A stretch of DNA of 64,000 bases, from contig JAYQSQ010000012.1 in assembly GCA_038146985.1 (NCBI GenBank), positions 62,001-126,000 on the forward strand. The letters run 5' to 3'. A program made the position numbers and the translations under genes. Every line of letters starts with the position of its first letter. The first letter of the stretch is position 1. Below the pieces are notes generated by a model. It was not told the DNA's origin. It searched no databases and worked only from the letters and a program-made list of their open reading frames with translations. This DNA is from JADHLJ01 sp038146985 (GTDB lineage Bacteria > Pseudomonadota > Alphaproteobacteria > Thalassobaculales > Thalassobaculaceae). Positions 53,439-62,236 of the stretch are shown here, piece by piece.

Positions 53439-54600
53439 CCGGCAGCTCGGCCGGCGCCCGCCGGGAAAGTAGTTCCGGCGGCCCGTCCCGGATCACCAGG
53501 TTCTCCTCATGGACCATCACCCGGCCGTCGCTGTAGGTCATCCCCGGCTCCAGCGTCATCACCATGCCCGGAACCATGACGGTCTCGTCCCCCGGCATGT
53601 TCGACGGCTGCTCGGTAAGCTGCATGCCCAGCCCGTGCCCAAGGCGACCGACGGCGTTGCCGCTCGAGCCGCCGGCATCAAGCACGGCCGCCATGGCCGC
53701 CCAGAGATCCGCTGCCGTCGCCCCGGGGCGCGCCGCCGCCAGCCCGGCTTCGGTCGCCCGATAGACCACGTCATAGGCGCGCCGCGCTGCGTCCTCGGCA
53801 TGGCCGAAAGCGCAATTCCGGTCGAAATCCGAGTGATACCCGTCGAAGACCGTGCCGGTATCCATCATCAGAACGTCGCCCGGCGCGACGATACGATCCA
53901 TCGGCGGGCCGATCACCTCGACCGGACCGCCCGGCCCCGAGCCGCCGACCAGATACGGTACGTCGTCCGCGCCGCGGCTTAGCAGATCGATCCGAAACGC
54001 GCGGAAGATCTCGCGCTCCACATCACCGGTCCGCGCGATCGCGCCCAGCCCTTCGAAACCATCCGAAACCAATCCGCAGACATGGCGGATCTTATCGATT
54101 TCAGCCTCCGACTTGACCATCCGAAGCGCCCGGACGATCGGGCTCGCGTCGACGAAATCGACAGCGGGCAACCTCTGGCCGAGCGCGTTGAAATCGGCAA
54201 GCGGCATCCGCAGCAGGCTTTCATGGCCCATCGGCAGACCCACCGCGCCTCCGGTTCTCGTGAGTTCCCTCAAAAGCCCGGCGAGTTCGCTGATCCCGTC
54301 ATCCGCCGGTCGAGGCGCCGGCCAGGTGCGGATATCCTCGATCCAGGTCGCCGCCATGCGCTCCGCGCCGATCTCGGGGATCACGGCAACCGGCCGGCCC
54401 GCGCTCGGGATCACCAGAAACCACGGTCGCGTCGGGCTTTGCCAGAACGGAGTCATGAAGCCGGAGAAATAGCGGACCTCGGGCTCGGTGGTCAGCAGCA
54501 GCGCGGCAATGCCGGCCTCGGCCATCGCCGCTTGGGCTTTCGCAACGCGGGCTTCGAATTCACTGTCCGGAAAACCGCGCGGCGGCGGTTGTCGGGTCAC
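53428..54600 (-). CDS. M24-family metallopeptidase (Xaa-Pro peptidase type)
   Basis: A 390-residue pita-bread-fold protein. After an N-terminal creatinase-like domain (EVRYFSGFMTPFWQSPTRPW) come the metal ligands: MMDTGTVFDGYHSDFDRN (two Asp), GRLGHGLGMQ (His), MTLEPGMTYSDG (Glu) and VMVHEENLVI (Glu). Start is GTG 54600, overlapping the upstream stop as GTGA. It may cleave X-Pro dipeptides or a related small molecule; M24 proteins next to cupins often act on osmolyte-type compounds. Confidence 0.87.
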   Translation of the reverse strand: MTRQPPPRGFPDSEFEARVAKAQAAMAEAGIAALLLTTEPEVRYFSGFMTPFWQSPTRPWFLVIPSAGRPVAVIPEIGAERMAATWIEDIRTWPAPRPADDGISELAGLLRELTRTGGAVGLPMGHESLLRMPLADFNALGQRLPAVDFVDASPIVRALRMVKSEAEIDKIRHVCGLVSDGFEGLGAIARTGDVEREIFRAFRIDLLSRGADDVPYLVGGSGPGGPVEVIGPPMDRIVAPGDVLMMDTGTVFDGYHSDFDRNCAFGHAEDAARRAYDVVYRATEAGLAAARPGATAADLWAAMAAVLDAGGSSGNAVGRLGHGLGMQLTEQPSNMPGDETVMVPGMVMTLEPGMTYSDGRVMVHEENLVIRDGPPELLSRRAPAELPVIA

Positions 54601-55358
54601 GCGGGATCGTCCTTGGAGAATTGCATCAGCAGAACCGCCGCGCCGTCTTCGCCCGCGGTTACCTTCAGCGGCGCCTCGTTCCTGTACCGGTAAAGCCCCG
54701 ACAGCCGCGGCAGGACGCGTCCTTCCTCGACCGCCGACCCGGCAACCAGGATCGCATACTGGCCGCCCGCAGTGACCGGGGTTTCCAGTGTCGCCGTCGC
54801 GCCCGCACCCAGGCTGTAGAGATAGGCACAAGTCCCGTCCTCAATCGGCGCCAAAACCTCAGCGTGTCCGACGGTTTTCAAGCTTTTGAGTTCCTCGCCT
54901 TGCGGGACCGCGATGTCGGCGGCCAGCCGATGCTTGCGCTTCACCGGTTTCAACCGATCCCGCGACGCCGGCATGTACTTGGCCCCGGCATCCCAGCGCG
55001 AGCGGAGCGTGAAGTAATCGATCCCCTCCTCGCCCGCGGTAACGGGACCGTAAGGCGTGTGCCCACCGGCATAGTGAACCGCAAGCGGCCGCGCGGCCTT
55101 TTTGCCCATGAACCCGCCACCGCCGACGATCACCTGAAACTGCTCGTGGTCGTGGAAATGCGGCGGCGTCACGGCGCGCGCCGGCTGCTCGACCAGAAAT
55201 CCCTGGGGCATGCCGTCGTCATTGGCCTCGTTACCCGGCTCGTAGCGGCCCCGGATCGGGGCGCTGCCGACATAAGGGCTGAGATAGTAGGTGCGTCCCT
55301 GGACCTCTATGGGCTTGCGGGCGGCCCGCGCATCGTCGGCGGAGGTAATAAACGGCAT
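54597..55358 (-). CDS. Cupin-domain protein
   Basis: A 253-residue protein with a bicupin-like layout. The first metal motif is RAVTPPHFHDHEQFQVIVGG (His-x-His with a later Glu); the second half, LYSLGAGATATLETPVTAGG, has the cupin fold but no clear metal residues. GGAGCCGGGAAA precedes ATG 55358. The M24 peptidase follows with a 4-base overlap, so the two are probably made together and may act in one degradative step. The substrate is unknown. Confidence 0.75.
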   Translation of the reverse strand: MPFITSADDARAARKPIEVQGRTYYLSPYVGSAPIRGRYEPGNEANDDGMPQGFLVEQPARAVTPPHFHDHEQFQVIVGGGGFMGKKAARPLAVHYAGGHTPYGPVTAGEEGIDYFTLRSRWDAGAKYMPASRDRLKPVKRKHRLAADIAVPQGEELKSLKTVGHAEVLAPIEDGTCAYLYSLGAGATATLETPVTAGGQYAILVAGSAVEEGRVLPRLSGLYRYRNEAPLKVTAGEDGAAVLLMQFSKDDPA

Positions 55359-55527
55359 TTTCCCGGCTCCAAGCCATCTGAAGGCGGATATCGTAGCCTG
55401 CGCGCGCCGACTTCGAAAGACCGCCATGATCCGCCGGTGAGCCGTCGCGAGCGGCGCCAAGAGCGATCAGCACTACCCATTCAGCGGCAAGTGCCTTATA
55501 TGGACATCGCAAAACAAGGAGGCGATT

Positions 55528-55728
55528 TTGGATTCCGACTGGATTCAAGTTTCAGCGGCGGGCGTAGGACCGAAATTCATCAACCTGGCTTGGGCGACGG
55601 CGATCACGCCTTCCGGCGACGGCTGTATTGTGCATTTCAGCAACGGCAAGGATGTCGAGGTCAGTCAGCCGGTCGAGGAAATTCTCGATGCCATCGCGAT
55701 CCGCAACGCGATACAGGCAGGAAACTAA
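55528..55728 (+). CDS. Small 66-residue protein with TTG start
   Basis: AAGGAGG lies five bases before a TTG, which gives a strong case for this start. The product is small and beta-rich: ISAAGVG-like start, KFINLAWATAITPSGDG, CIVHFSNGKDVEVSQPVEEI. The pattern resembles a common small family of FlbD-like or LytTR-like strands, but I cannot name it. It lies upstream of the MFS gene and about 1.4 kb from flagellar genes. No signal peptide. Confidence 0.6.
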   Translation: MDSDWIQVSAAGVGPKFINLAWATAITPSGDGCIVHFSNGKDVEVSQPVEEILDAIAIRNAIQAGN

Positions 55729-55841
55729 GGTAAGAGCCTTCCAAGGCGACGCCGGCAACACACCTCTGAAATCTTGACGGCAACGGCGCTGGCCGGGCGC
55801 AAACGATTGCCAAGCATTCCCAAGCCCTCTATAGCAACTCC

Positions 55842-57083
55842 ATGTCCGTCACCACCGCTCCTCTCGGGCGCGATCTCAAGGTCATGGGATTGGTCGGCTC
55901 GGCGCATGCCGCCAGCCACTTCTTCCATCTGATCCTGCCGCCGCTGTTCCCGATCCTGAAATCCGAGTTTGGCGTCAGCTACACCGAGCTCGCGTTGCTG
56001 ACGACGCTTTTCTATGCCGCGTCGGGCTTCGCCCAAACCGCCGCCGGTTTTCTGGTCGACCGCTTCGGCGCCCGCCTGGTTCTGCTTGCCGGACTGTCGC
56101 TGCTCTCGATCAGCGTGATCGGATACGGCTTCACCACGCAGTATTGGATGCTGATGGTTCTGTCCGTCAGCGCCGGCCTCGGCAACAGTGTTTTCCACCC
56201 GGCCGACCTGTCGATCCTGACCAGCAAGGTCAGCCCCCCGCGTCTGGGACGCGCCTATGCGACGCACGGTCTGTGCGGCAATCTCGGCTGGGCGGTCGCG
56301 CCCGCTTTCGTCGGCACCATCACCGTCTTGAGCGACTGGCGGGTCGCCGCGATCGCCGCCGGCATGGTCGGCCTCGCCATCGTCGCCGCCTTCCTGATCT
56401 GGGGCGCAGAATTGAGCGAGGATGACAGCGGGAAGGAAGCGCCACCGGCACCCGCCCGCGCGCCGGGCTGCGGCGAGACCATCGTGCACAACATCAAGTT
56501 GCTGCTGAACCCGACGATCATCGCGTGCTTCCTGTATTTCGCCTTCCTCGCGGCCTCGCTGATCGGGATACAGGCGTTCGGCGTTTCGGCGATGCAGCAA
56601 CTGTACGCGATCGAATACTCCGCCGCGACCGCCGCGCTGACAGCTTTCCTTGTCGGCGCCGCGGCTGGAATTTTCGCGGGCGGTGTGCTCGCGGACCGCA
56701 CCGACCGGCACGACATCATCGCGATGGCCGGTGTCGCCCTTGCCGCCATCGTCCTGGTGGTGATCGGCAGCCAGGGAATCTCCTCCGCCCTTCTGCTTCC
56801 GGTCCTGGCGTTGTCCGGCTTCTTTTCCGGCACCACCGGACCGTCCCGCGACATGCTGGTACGCAAGGCAACGCCGAAAGGCGCAACCGGCCGGATTTTC
56901 GGCTTCGTCTATTCCGGGCTCGATCTCGGCTCGTCGCTGATGCCGCTTGCGCTTGGAATCGTCATGGACCAGGGCGCCGCGGACTGGGTCTTCTATTCCT
57001 GCGCGGTGATGCTGGTGGTGACCATGGCGACGGTGACCCAGGTCAAAGCCCGCGCCCTGGAGGCGGCGAACAAACCCGCCTGA
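55842..57083 (+). CDS. MFS transporter
   Basis: A 413-residue protein with about 12 membrane helices in two halves. The first half shows the MFS motif between helices 2 and 3 as GFLVDRFGARLVLLAGLSLL and VSAGLGNSVFHPADLSIL, and the second half repeats it as GGVLADRTDRHDIIAMAG. The motif FHPADLS-type loop suggests the fosmidomycin-resistance/other small-molecule exporter group. The substrate is not known. It converges on fliJ with a 19-bp gap. Confidence 0.85.
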   Translation: MSVTTAPLGRDLKVMGLVGSAHAASHFFHLILPPLFPILKSEFGVSYTELALLTTLFYAASGFAQTAAGFLVDRFGARLVLLAGLSLLSISVIGYGFTTQYWMLMVLSVSAGLGNSVFHPADLSILTSKVSPPRLGRAYATHGLCGNLGWAVAPAFVGTITVLSDWRVAAIAAGMVGLAIVAAFLIWGAELSEDDSGKEAPPAPARAPGCGETIVHNIKLLLNPTIIACFLYFAFLAASLIGIQAFGVSAMQQLYAIEYSAATAALTAFLVGAAAGIFAGGVLADRTDRHDIIAMAGVALAAIVLVVIGSQGISSALLLPVLALSGFFSGTTGPSRDMLVRKATPKGATGRIFGFVYSGLDLGSSLMPLALGIVMDQGAADWVFYSCAVMLVVTMATVTQVKARALEAANKPA

Positions 57084-57102
57084 AGGCAGGCCTGGCGCGG
57101 GT

Positions 57103-57519
57103 CTAACGCATCTTGCGCCGGTGCAGTGTCTGGGCGATCTCGTCCAGTTCGCTCTGCTCGCGCCGTGTTTCCTTCAAGCGTTCCTGCGCGTCGTACTCGT
57201 CGCGGACGATTTCCGCTTTCCGCAGTTCCTGGAAGGCTTCCAGCATCAGCCGGCTCGCCTCGTCCACGGCTTCCTGCCGTTCCTCGATCTCGGCGGCGAT
57301 CGCTTCGCGGCGCAAAATTACCGAGTTGGCGAACGCGTTGTAGCTTATGGAGGCTTCCAGAGAGGTCGAGGCGATCCCCTTCTCCCGTTCGACCTCGTCT
57401 TCAAGGGCCTGGCGTTTGTGGATCAAGGCGTCGACCTCGGCCTGGACCTCGGCAAGCGCCCGGCGCTTTTCGTCGAGTTCCCATTCACGCAGACGCACGA
57501 GTTGATCGTACTGGCTCAT
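57103..57519 (-). CDS. fliJ: Flagellar export chaperone FliJ-like protein
   Basis: A 138-residue protein that is almost entirely coiled coil (LREWELDEKRRALAEVQAEV, EIEERQEAVDEASRLMLEAF, AQERLKETRREQSELDEIAQ). Size, coiled-coil nature and place right after fliI identify it as FliJ, the stalk protein of the type III flagellar export ATPase. Sequence alone would not suffice. Confidence 0.8.
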   Translation of the reverse strand: MSQYDQLVRLREWELDEKRRALAEVQAEVDALIHKRQALEDEVEREKGIASTSLEASISYNAFANSVILRREAIAAEIEERQEAVDEASRLMLEAFQELRKAEIVRDEYDAQERLKETRREQSELDEIAQTLHRRKMR

Positions 57520-57550
57520 CGACGCGTGTTCCGCCCGCTAACGACCCGCT

Positions 57551-58966
57551 TCATCCCAGCGGTTCCGTGTCGTGTTCCGCCATGATCTCGACATCATCCT
57601 GGCCGTCCATGTCCAGCGGTCCGTCATCTTCGTCGTCGGGACCGATCATATCGAGAATCGAGGTGAGAGCGGCGTAACCGGCGTCGAGTTCGGCATTTTC
57701 GTTCGTGCCTTGAGACAGAAACTTTTCCAGTGCCGGATAGTAACGGATCGCCTCGTCGATCCTCGGATCGCTGCCACGCCGGTAGGCGCCGAGGCGGATC
57801 ATGTCGGCCATTCCTTCATAGGCCGCCATGAGGGCCCGCGCGCGGGTGACGATCTCGTTCTCGGCGGCGGTATTGCAGTCCGGCATCATCCGCGAGACGC
57901 TGCGCAGCACGTCGATCGCCGGATAGCGCCCGCGATCCGCGATCGACCGGTCAAGCACCACATGGCCGTCAATGATACCGCGCACCGCGTCGGCGATCGG
58001 CTCGTTATGGTCGTCGCCCTCGACCAGCACGGTGAACAGTCCGGTAATCGTGCCCTCGTCCGGCCCGGGCCCGGCGCGTTCCAGCAGCTTCGGCAATTCG
58101 GCGAACACCGTGGGCGTATAGCCCTTGGAGGCCGGCGGTTCTCCCGTCGCCAGCCCGATCTCGCGCTGGGCCATGGCGAAACGGGTCACGCTGTCCATCA
58201 TACACATGACGGTCTTGCCGGCGTCGCGGAAGGCTTCGGCGACAGTGAGGGTCATATAGGCGGCCTGACGGCGCATCAGGGGAGACTCGTCCGATGTCGC
58301 GACCACGATAACGCTACGCGCCAGCCCCTCTTCGCCCAGATAGTCCTGAACGAATTCTTGGACCTCGCGCCCGCGCTCGCCGACCAGGCCGATGACGTTC
58401 ACCTCCGAATTCGTGAAGCGCGCGATCATCGACATCAGCATCGACTTGCCGACGCCGGAACCGGCAAAGATCCCCATGCGCTGGCCCTTGCAGACCGTCG
58501 TGAAGGTGTTGATCGCCCGCACCCCGAGATCGAGCTTGCCGCCGACCCGCCGGCGGGTATGCGCGGCCGGCGGAGAAGCGCGAATCGGGTAGGCCTTGGG
58601 GCCGTCGCTAAGGCTGCCTTTGGCATCGATCGGCTCTCCCATCGCGTTCACCACGCGCCCGAGCCACGCCTCGCCGGGATAGACCACGGGGTCGGCGTCC
58701 TCGATTTCCGCCCGGCTGCCGATACCGATTCCCTCCAACTCCCCGAACGGCATGGCAAGCGCGCTGCCGTCCCGGAACCCGACCACTTCACAACTCACCC
58801 GTTCGCCGCGACGGCGTTGCAAATGAATGCGATCTCCGATCGAGAGCGCGCGCTCAACCCCGCCGATCTCGACCATCATTCCCTGGACGGCGGTAACACG
58901 GCCGTAGAGCCGGAACTCGGGAATCTTCTCTATATCGGCCGCAAGGTTTCCGATGATACCGACCAT
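57551..58966 (-). CDS. fliI: Flagellum-specific ATP synthase FliI
   Basis: A 471-residue ATPase of the FliI/YscN type. The Walker A loop is FAGSGVGKSMLMSM (about residues 167-180), the Walker B strand is in VMCMMDSVTRFAMAQREIGL, and GEPPASKGYTPTVFAELPKL is the FliI signature. It energises export of flagellar subunits through the basal body. The C-terminal 30 residues are acidic (PDDEDDGPLDMDG), an extension beyond the core. ATG 58966 is chosen by homologous start; fliJ follows by 31 bp. It is divergent from ctrA with 232 bp between. Confidence 0.93.
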   Translation of the reverse strand: MVGIIGNLAADIEKIPEFRLYGRVTAVQGMMVEIGGVERALSIGDRIHLQRRRGERVSCEVVGFRDGSALAMPFGELEGIGIGSRAEIEDADPVVYPGEAWLGRVVNAMGEPIDAKGSLSDGPKAYPIRASPPAAHTRRRVGGKLDLGVRAINTFTTVCKGQRMGIFAGSGVGKSMLMSMIARFTNSEVNVIGLVGERGREVQEFVQDYLGEEGLARSVIVVATSDESPLMRRQAAYMTLTVAEAFRDAGKTVMCMMDSVTRFAMAQREIGLATGEPPASKGYTPTVFAELPKLLERAGPGPDEGTITGLFTVLVEGDDHNEPIADAVRGIIDGHVVLDRSIADRGRYPAIDVLRSVSRMMPDCNTAAENEIVTRARALMAAYEGMADMIRLGAYRRGSDPRIDEAIRYYPALEKFLSQGTNENAELDAGYAALTSILDMIGPDDEDDGPLDMDGQDDVEIMAEHDTEPLG

Positions 58967-59133
58967 GTAACGAACCCCCGTACGCACACCACTGCGGAGG
59001 TCCGGCAACCTCCCGGTGCGCCACTGTTCATTGTCGACGGCGCCAGTTTACCACTTTCCGGCGCCGGCAACGTGGTCTGTGTTTACCGGTACCCTCGCGC
59101 GCTCCCCTGAGTGTTACCGGGAGCGGGAGGTTA

Positions 59134-59148
59134 TTAATATTTTGTTCA
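59134..59148 (+). promoter_or_regulatory. Candidate CtrA-binding box in the fliI-ctrA spacer
   Basis: TTAA at 59134-59137, seven bases, then TTCA at 59145-59148 gives a one-mismatch copy of the CtrA consensus TTAA-N7-TTAA. It sits about 50 bp before ctrA and about 170 bp before fliI, inside the divergent promoter region, in a stretch (TATTAATATTTTG) that is AT-rich against a GC-rich background. Confidence 0.5.
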
Positions 59149-59198
59149 CCATTATCTCCCTAGGTTAAACTCAATGCGTTGACAGGGAGGCCGATGTC

Positions 59199-59894
59199 AT
59201 GCGCGCGCTTATCGTCGAGGACGATCCGATCACGGCACGGAGCATCGAGCTCATCCTGAAGTCGGAAAAAATCGTGGTCGATATTACCGAGCTCGGCGCG
59301 GACGGCTTGGAGGTCGGCCGGCTGTATGACTACGACATCATCCTGTTGGACCTGATGCTGCCCGACATGGACGGCTACGAGGTGCTGCGCCGCCTGCGCG
59401 ACGCCAAGGTCGAGACCCCGATCCTGATTCTCTCTGGCCTCGCGGAACTCGATAACAAGATAAAGGGGCTGGGCTTCGGCGCCGACGACTACGTGACCAA
59501 GCCCTTCGACCGGCGCGAGCTGATCGCGCGTATCCAGGCAATTGTCCGCCGCTCGAAAGGCCATGCGAGTTCCGTGGTCGCGCTCGGCGGCCTGAAAGTG
59601 GATCTCGCGGAAAAAGCCGTCTCGGTGAACGGCGTTCCGGTGCACCTGACGGGTAAGGAATTCGGTGTTCTCGAGCTTCTCACCTTGCGCAAGGGCGCGA
59701 CCCTGACCAAGGACATGTTCCTCAACCATCTCTATGGCGGCATCGACGAGCCCGAGCTCAAGATCATCGACGTCTTCGTCTGCAAGGTCCGCAAAAAGCT
59801 TGCCGCCGCCTCTGGCGGAGAAAACTACATCGCCACGGTCTGGGGCCGAGGCTATGTCTTGCGGGACCCCCAAGGCGCCCAGGACGCCGCCTGA
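59199..59894 (+). CDS. ctrA: Cell-cycle response regulator CtrA
   Basis: A 231-residue OmpR-family regulator that matches CtrA strongly. The receiver shows LIVEDDPITARSIELILKSE, phosphoacceptor Asp51 in IILLDLMLPDMDG and DYVTKPFDRRELIARI. The DNA-binding domain has VHLTGKEFGVLELLTLRKG with MFLNHLYGG and the recognition region IIDVFVCKVRKKLA. CtrA controls cell cycle and flagellar genes in alphaproteobacteria. GGGAGG precedes the ATG. Its neighbours fliI-fliJ fit the known regulatory link. Confidence 0.95.
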   Translation: MRALIVEDDPITARSIELILKSEKIVVDITELGADGLEVGRLYDYDIILLDLMLPDMDGYEVLRRLRDAKVETPILILSGLAELDNKIKGLGFGADDYVTKPFDRRELIARIQAIVRRSKGHASSVVALGGLKVDLAEKAVSVNGVPVHLTGKEFGVLELLTLRKGATLTKDMFLNHLYGGIDEPELKIIDVFVCKVRKKLAAASGGENYIATVWGRGYVLRDPQGAQDAA

Positions 59895-60040
59895 CGCCCC
59901 GCTAAGCGCCGCGCCCTCGGATAGACCGCCGCATCGCCGGCGGCCTGCCACGATCATCAGCCCGCCGTTCCCGCCTCCCCTTGACAGAGGAAGGGTGTGG
60001 CCGGGATCATTGGCGATCGCATCCTCGGGAGGGCTTCGGA

Positions 60041-60388
60041 ATGGCGCAATTTCGCGCTTGGTTTCTGTGTCTGTGCTTGATCTCGCCGCTGGCGCTCGGC
60101 GGCTGTTTCGGCGAGGACAAGCAGGCCAAGGGTCCGAAGAAGGACTTCATCCTTGTCCGAAACGATTCCTCCACCGAGGCCCGTGTCCGCCTGAAACTGT
60201 GGAAGGAAGAGGTGCGGCCCGTCACGTCGGGCAAGGAAGAGCGGATCGAGTTCGTCTCCAAGTCCAAGACCGTCCAGGTGGAAGCGAAGAGCCGCAAGCA
60301 ATGGGACGATTGCTGGGTGACCATGCAGGTCGGCCAGACCCTCGTGGTCTTCGACGGACAGGAGCAGATCGCCTGCCGGGTTGAATAG
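60041..60388 (+). CDS. Small predicted lipoprotein
   Basis: A 115-residue protein with a lipoprotein signal peptide (FLCLCLISPLALGGC, lipobox LGGC). The mature part is basic with alternating strands (FILVRNDSSTEARVRLKLWK, then VVFDGQEQIACRVE). No known family. GGGAGGG precedes ATG 60041. It converges on the DUF364 gene, with a hairpin between. Confidence 0.6.
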   Translation: MAQFRAWFLCLCLISPLALGGCFGEDKQAKGPKKDFILVRNDSSTEARVRLKLWKEEVRPVTSGKEERIEFVSKSKTVQVEAKSRKQWDDCWVTMQVGQTLVVFDGQEQIACRVE

Positions 60389-60402
60389 ACCGAAGCCCCG
60401 AT

Positions 60403-60421
60403 GGGCGCCGCATTGGCGCCC
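60403..60421 (+). terminator. Hairpin between convergent genes
   Basis: GGGCGCC (60403-60409), loop GCATT, GGCGCCC (60415-60421): a perfect 7-bp stem between the stops of the lipoprotein and DUF364 genes. It has no T tract. Confidence 0.4.
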
Positions 60422-60426
60422 CCTCG

Positions 60427-61170
60427 TCAAGCGAACAGATTCACATCCCGGCCGAGATGGCGAAACTGGCGGACGCCGGCGCCTTCGGCGATGGCCCGGC
60501 GCATCGCGGGCGGGTCCGTGACCACGAACCCCGACAGGCGATGGATGCCGTGATCCAGTAGGACCGGCGACAGCGGCGTGCCGGGACCGATCAAGCTGAC
60601 ATGGGCGCCATCGACAAGCCGCAACAGACCCGCAAGGCTGGCATTCACCCAAGTCGTCGCGGTGATGATCAGGCGTGCGCATCCCGGAATCACTTCCGGG
60701 GCGGCGTCAGCCGGCAGATCGCCCGGGCCGGGATTGCGTTCCAGGACGATCGCACCGGGAAGCTTCTCGTCCAGTTTCGGGAAACGCCCGATCACGACGG
60801 TCGAGCCCGCTATTTCCTCCATCGGTTCAAGACCGTTGCCGCGCGGCCCCTCCAGATCGAAACGGTTGATCCCGGCATTGATCGCCGCGCAGCCGATCGC
60901 CCGTTCATACGGGTTCTGGGAGCGCGCAAGCTCCGCGAGCGCCTTTAGCGAACGTCCGGTGTACCGCCCGGTCTCCGGCGTCGAATGGGCGCCCTCGACC
61001 CCCTTGGCCGGCGTGGTGACCAGCCCGACACCCAGTGGCCCCTCGACCAGGGTCCAGTTGTACCCGACGATCACCGCGCTCGATTCCACCTCGGGACTAG
61101 CTGCGATCAAGGCCTCGACTCCGACCACGGGATCGGTCTGGGCATCCGCAGCTACCGCATTGGCTGGCAT
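60427..61170 (-). CDS. DUF364 / DUF4213-type heavy-metal chelation-like protein
   Basis: A 247-residue protein. The N-terminal DUF4213 region has VESSAVIVGYNWTLVEGPLG, AAINAGINRFD follows, and the DUF364 domain has STVVIGRFPKLDEKL and IITATTWVNASLAGLLRLV with VSLIGPGTPLSPVLLDHG. The family is suspected to bind metals or flavin-like small molecules. No function is proven. It lies 9 bp after the YdcZ-type transporter in the same direction, so export or import of a related compound is possible. Confidence 0.8.
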   Translation of the reverse strand: MPANAVAADAQTDPVVGVEALIAASPEVESSAVIVGYNWTLVEGPLGVGLVTTPAKGVEGAHSTPETGRYTGRSLKALAELARSQNPYERAIGCAAINAGINRFDLEGPRGNGLEPMEEIAGSTVVIGRFPKLDEKLPGAIVLERNPGPGDLPADAAPEVIPGCARLIITATTWVNASLAGLLRLVDGAHVSLIGPGTPLSPVLLDHGIHRLSGFVVTDPPAMRRAIAEGAGVRQFRHLGRDVNLFA

Positions 61171-61179
61171 TGCCGTCCC

Positions 61180-61635
61180 CTATCGGTTGAATTGGATGAT
61201 CGCCATGCCCGCGACCACCAGAGCCGCCCCCGCGAGCTTGGGCAGGGTCAGGGCGTGGATCTGAAATCCGGCGATGCCGAAATGGTCGATCAGCAGCGAG
61301 GATGCCATGATCCCCATGATCGTCACCGAAACATAGGCCGCCGCCCCCATGCGAGGGGCGAAATAGAGCGCCCCGAACACCGCGAAGCCGCCGATCAGGC
61401 CGCCGCACCATGCCCACCAGGGCGCCGCCATCGCGGCCTTGAAGCTCGGCGGATGCACCCTGAGCAGAGCCATGACCACCAGGACCGCCATGGCGGCGAC
61501 GATGGTGTTTGTCGCGGCGGCATGCAGCGGGTGCCCCAGGACCCGCGCCAGGCTGGCATTGATTCCGGCCTGCAGCGGCGCGCCGCAGCCGATCACCAGC
61601 GCGGCCAGGAAATATCCGAAATATGTCGCCGACAT
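61180..61635 (-). CDS. DMT-family (YdcZ/DUF606) transporter
   Basis: A 151-residue membrane protein with five hydrophobic helices, as in the half-size DUF606 group. Signatures are GCGAPLQAGINASLARVLGH, then WWAWCGGLIGGFAVFGALYF and APRMGAAAYVSVTIMGIMAS. GGAG sits six bases before ATG 61635. Half-size members work as dimers or with a second gene; none is seen here. It is upstream of the DUF364 gene. Confidence 0.8.
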   Translation of the reverse strand: MSATYFGYFLAALVIGCGAPLQAGINASLARVLGHPLHAAATNTIVAAMAVLVVMALLRVHPPSFKAAMAAPWWAWCGGLIGGFAVFGALYFAPRMGAAAYVSVTIMGIMASSLLIDHFGIAGFQIHALTLPKLAGAALVVAGMAIIQFNR

Positions 61636-61966
61636 GACGAACTCCACTGCTCTCCGATCGAGATCGAAAGACTACCCATTTTTGCACCGTCATCCCGCAC
61701 TTGATGCGGGATCGACGCCCGAGGCGAGTCCACGTGACGCGCTGGGGATCATTTTAGTCGTTGTTTCCACACGACATGTTGGTAACCGCGCTCCGCGACC
61801 CGTCCCGTCGAAGGTTTCAGGCGTCGGCCCCGCATCAAGCGCGGGGCGCCGAAAGAAGATTGCGGCGGAGCGGACTGCACAAACCATCGATCGCGACCTC
61901 TGAACCCTCACGCCTCCGACGCGTAGGCGGCGGTCCTGAAACCCGCGATATCGTGGTTTCCGTCGG
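61636..61966 (+). repeat. Intergenic region with palindromic repeats
   Basis: No gene is convincing in this gap. It contains CATCCCGCACTTGATGCGGG (a hairpin at about 61691-61710) and GGCCCCGCATCAAGCGCGGG followed by GCGCC (about 61827-61850), which read as related inverted repeats, spaced about 120 bp apart. Confidence 0.5.
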
Positions 61967-62227
61967 TCATCCGGCGTCGAGCTTGGGAATGAAGAACACC
62001 TCGGTGTTCTCGTTCACCTCCTGCAGATAGGCGTCGTCGTAGATCATGCCGTCGATGGAAACCGCGGTTTCTTCCTCAAGATGCTCGCGGATGCCCGGAT
62101 GCAGTTCTTCCAAGGCCCGGAGGATGTCCCGCACCCGGCTCGCCTCGACCTCATATTCGGTCTTGCCGCCGGTATACTGGCGACTGAGGCTATGCGCGAG
62201 CACCACCCGGACCTTGGGTTTGATCAT
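61967..62227 (-). CDS. MoaD/ThiS-like protein
   Basis: An 86-residue protein with the MoaD/ThiS beta-grasp pattern: VRVVLAHSLSRQYTGGKTEY at the N-terminus, the helix region ILRALEELHPGIREHLEEET, and the closing strand ENTEVFFIPKLDAG. True MoaD ends in Gly-Gly; here the end is Asp-Ala-Gly. It begins 9 bp after the CoxL-type gene stop and is in the same operon. It could be a sulfur-carrier relative that has lost the double-Gly, or a regulatory MoaD-like protein. Confidence 0.65.
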   Translation of the reverse strand: MIKPKVRVVLAHSLSRQYTGGKTEYEVEASRVRDILRALEELHPGIREHLEEETAVSIDGMIYDDAYLQEVNENTEVFFIPKLDAG

Positions 62228-62236
62228 GCCCGACGC

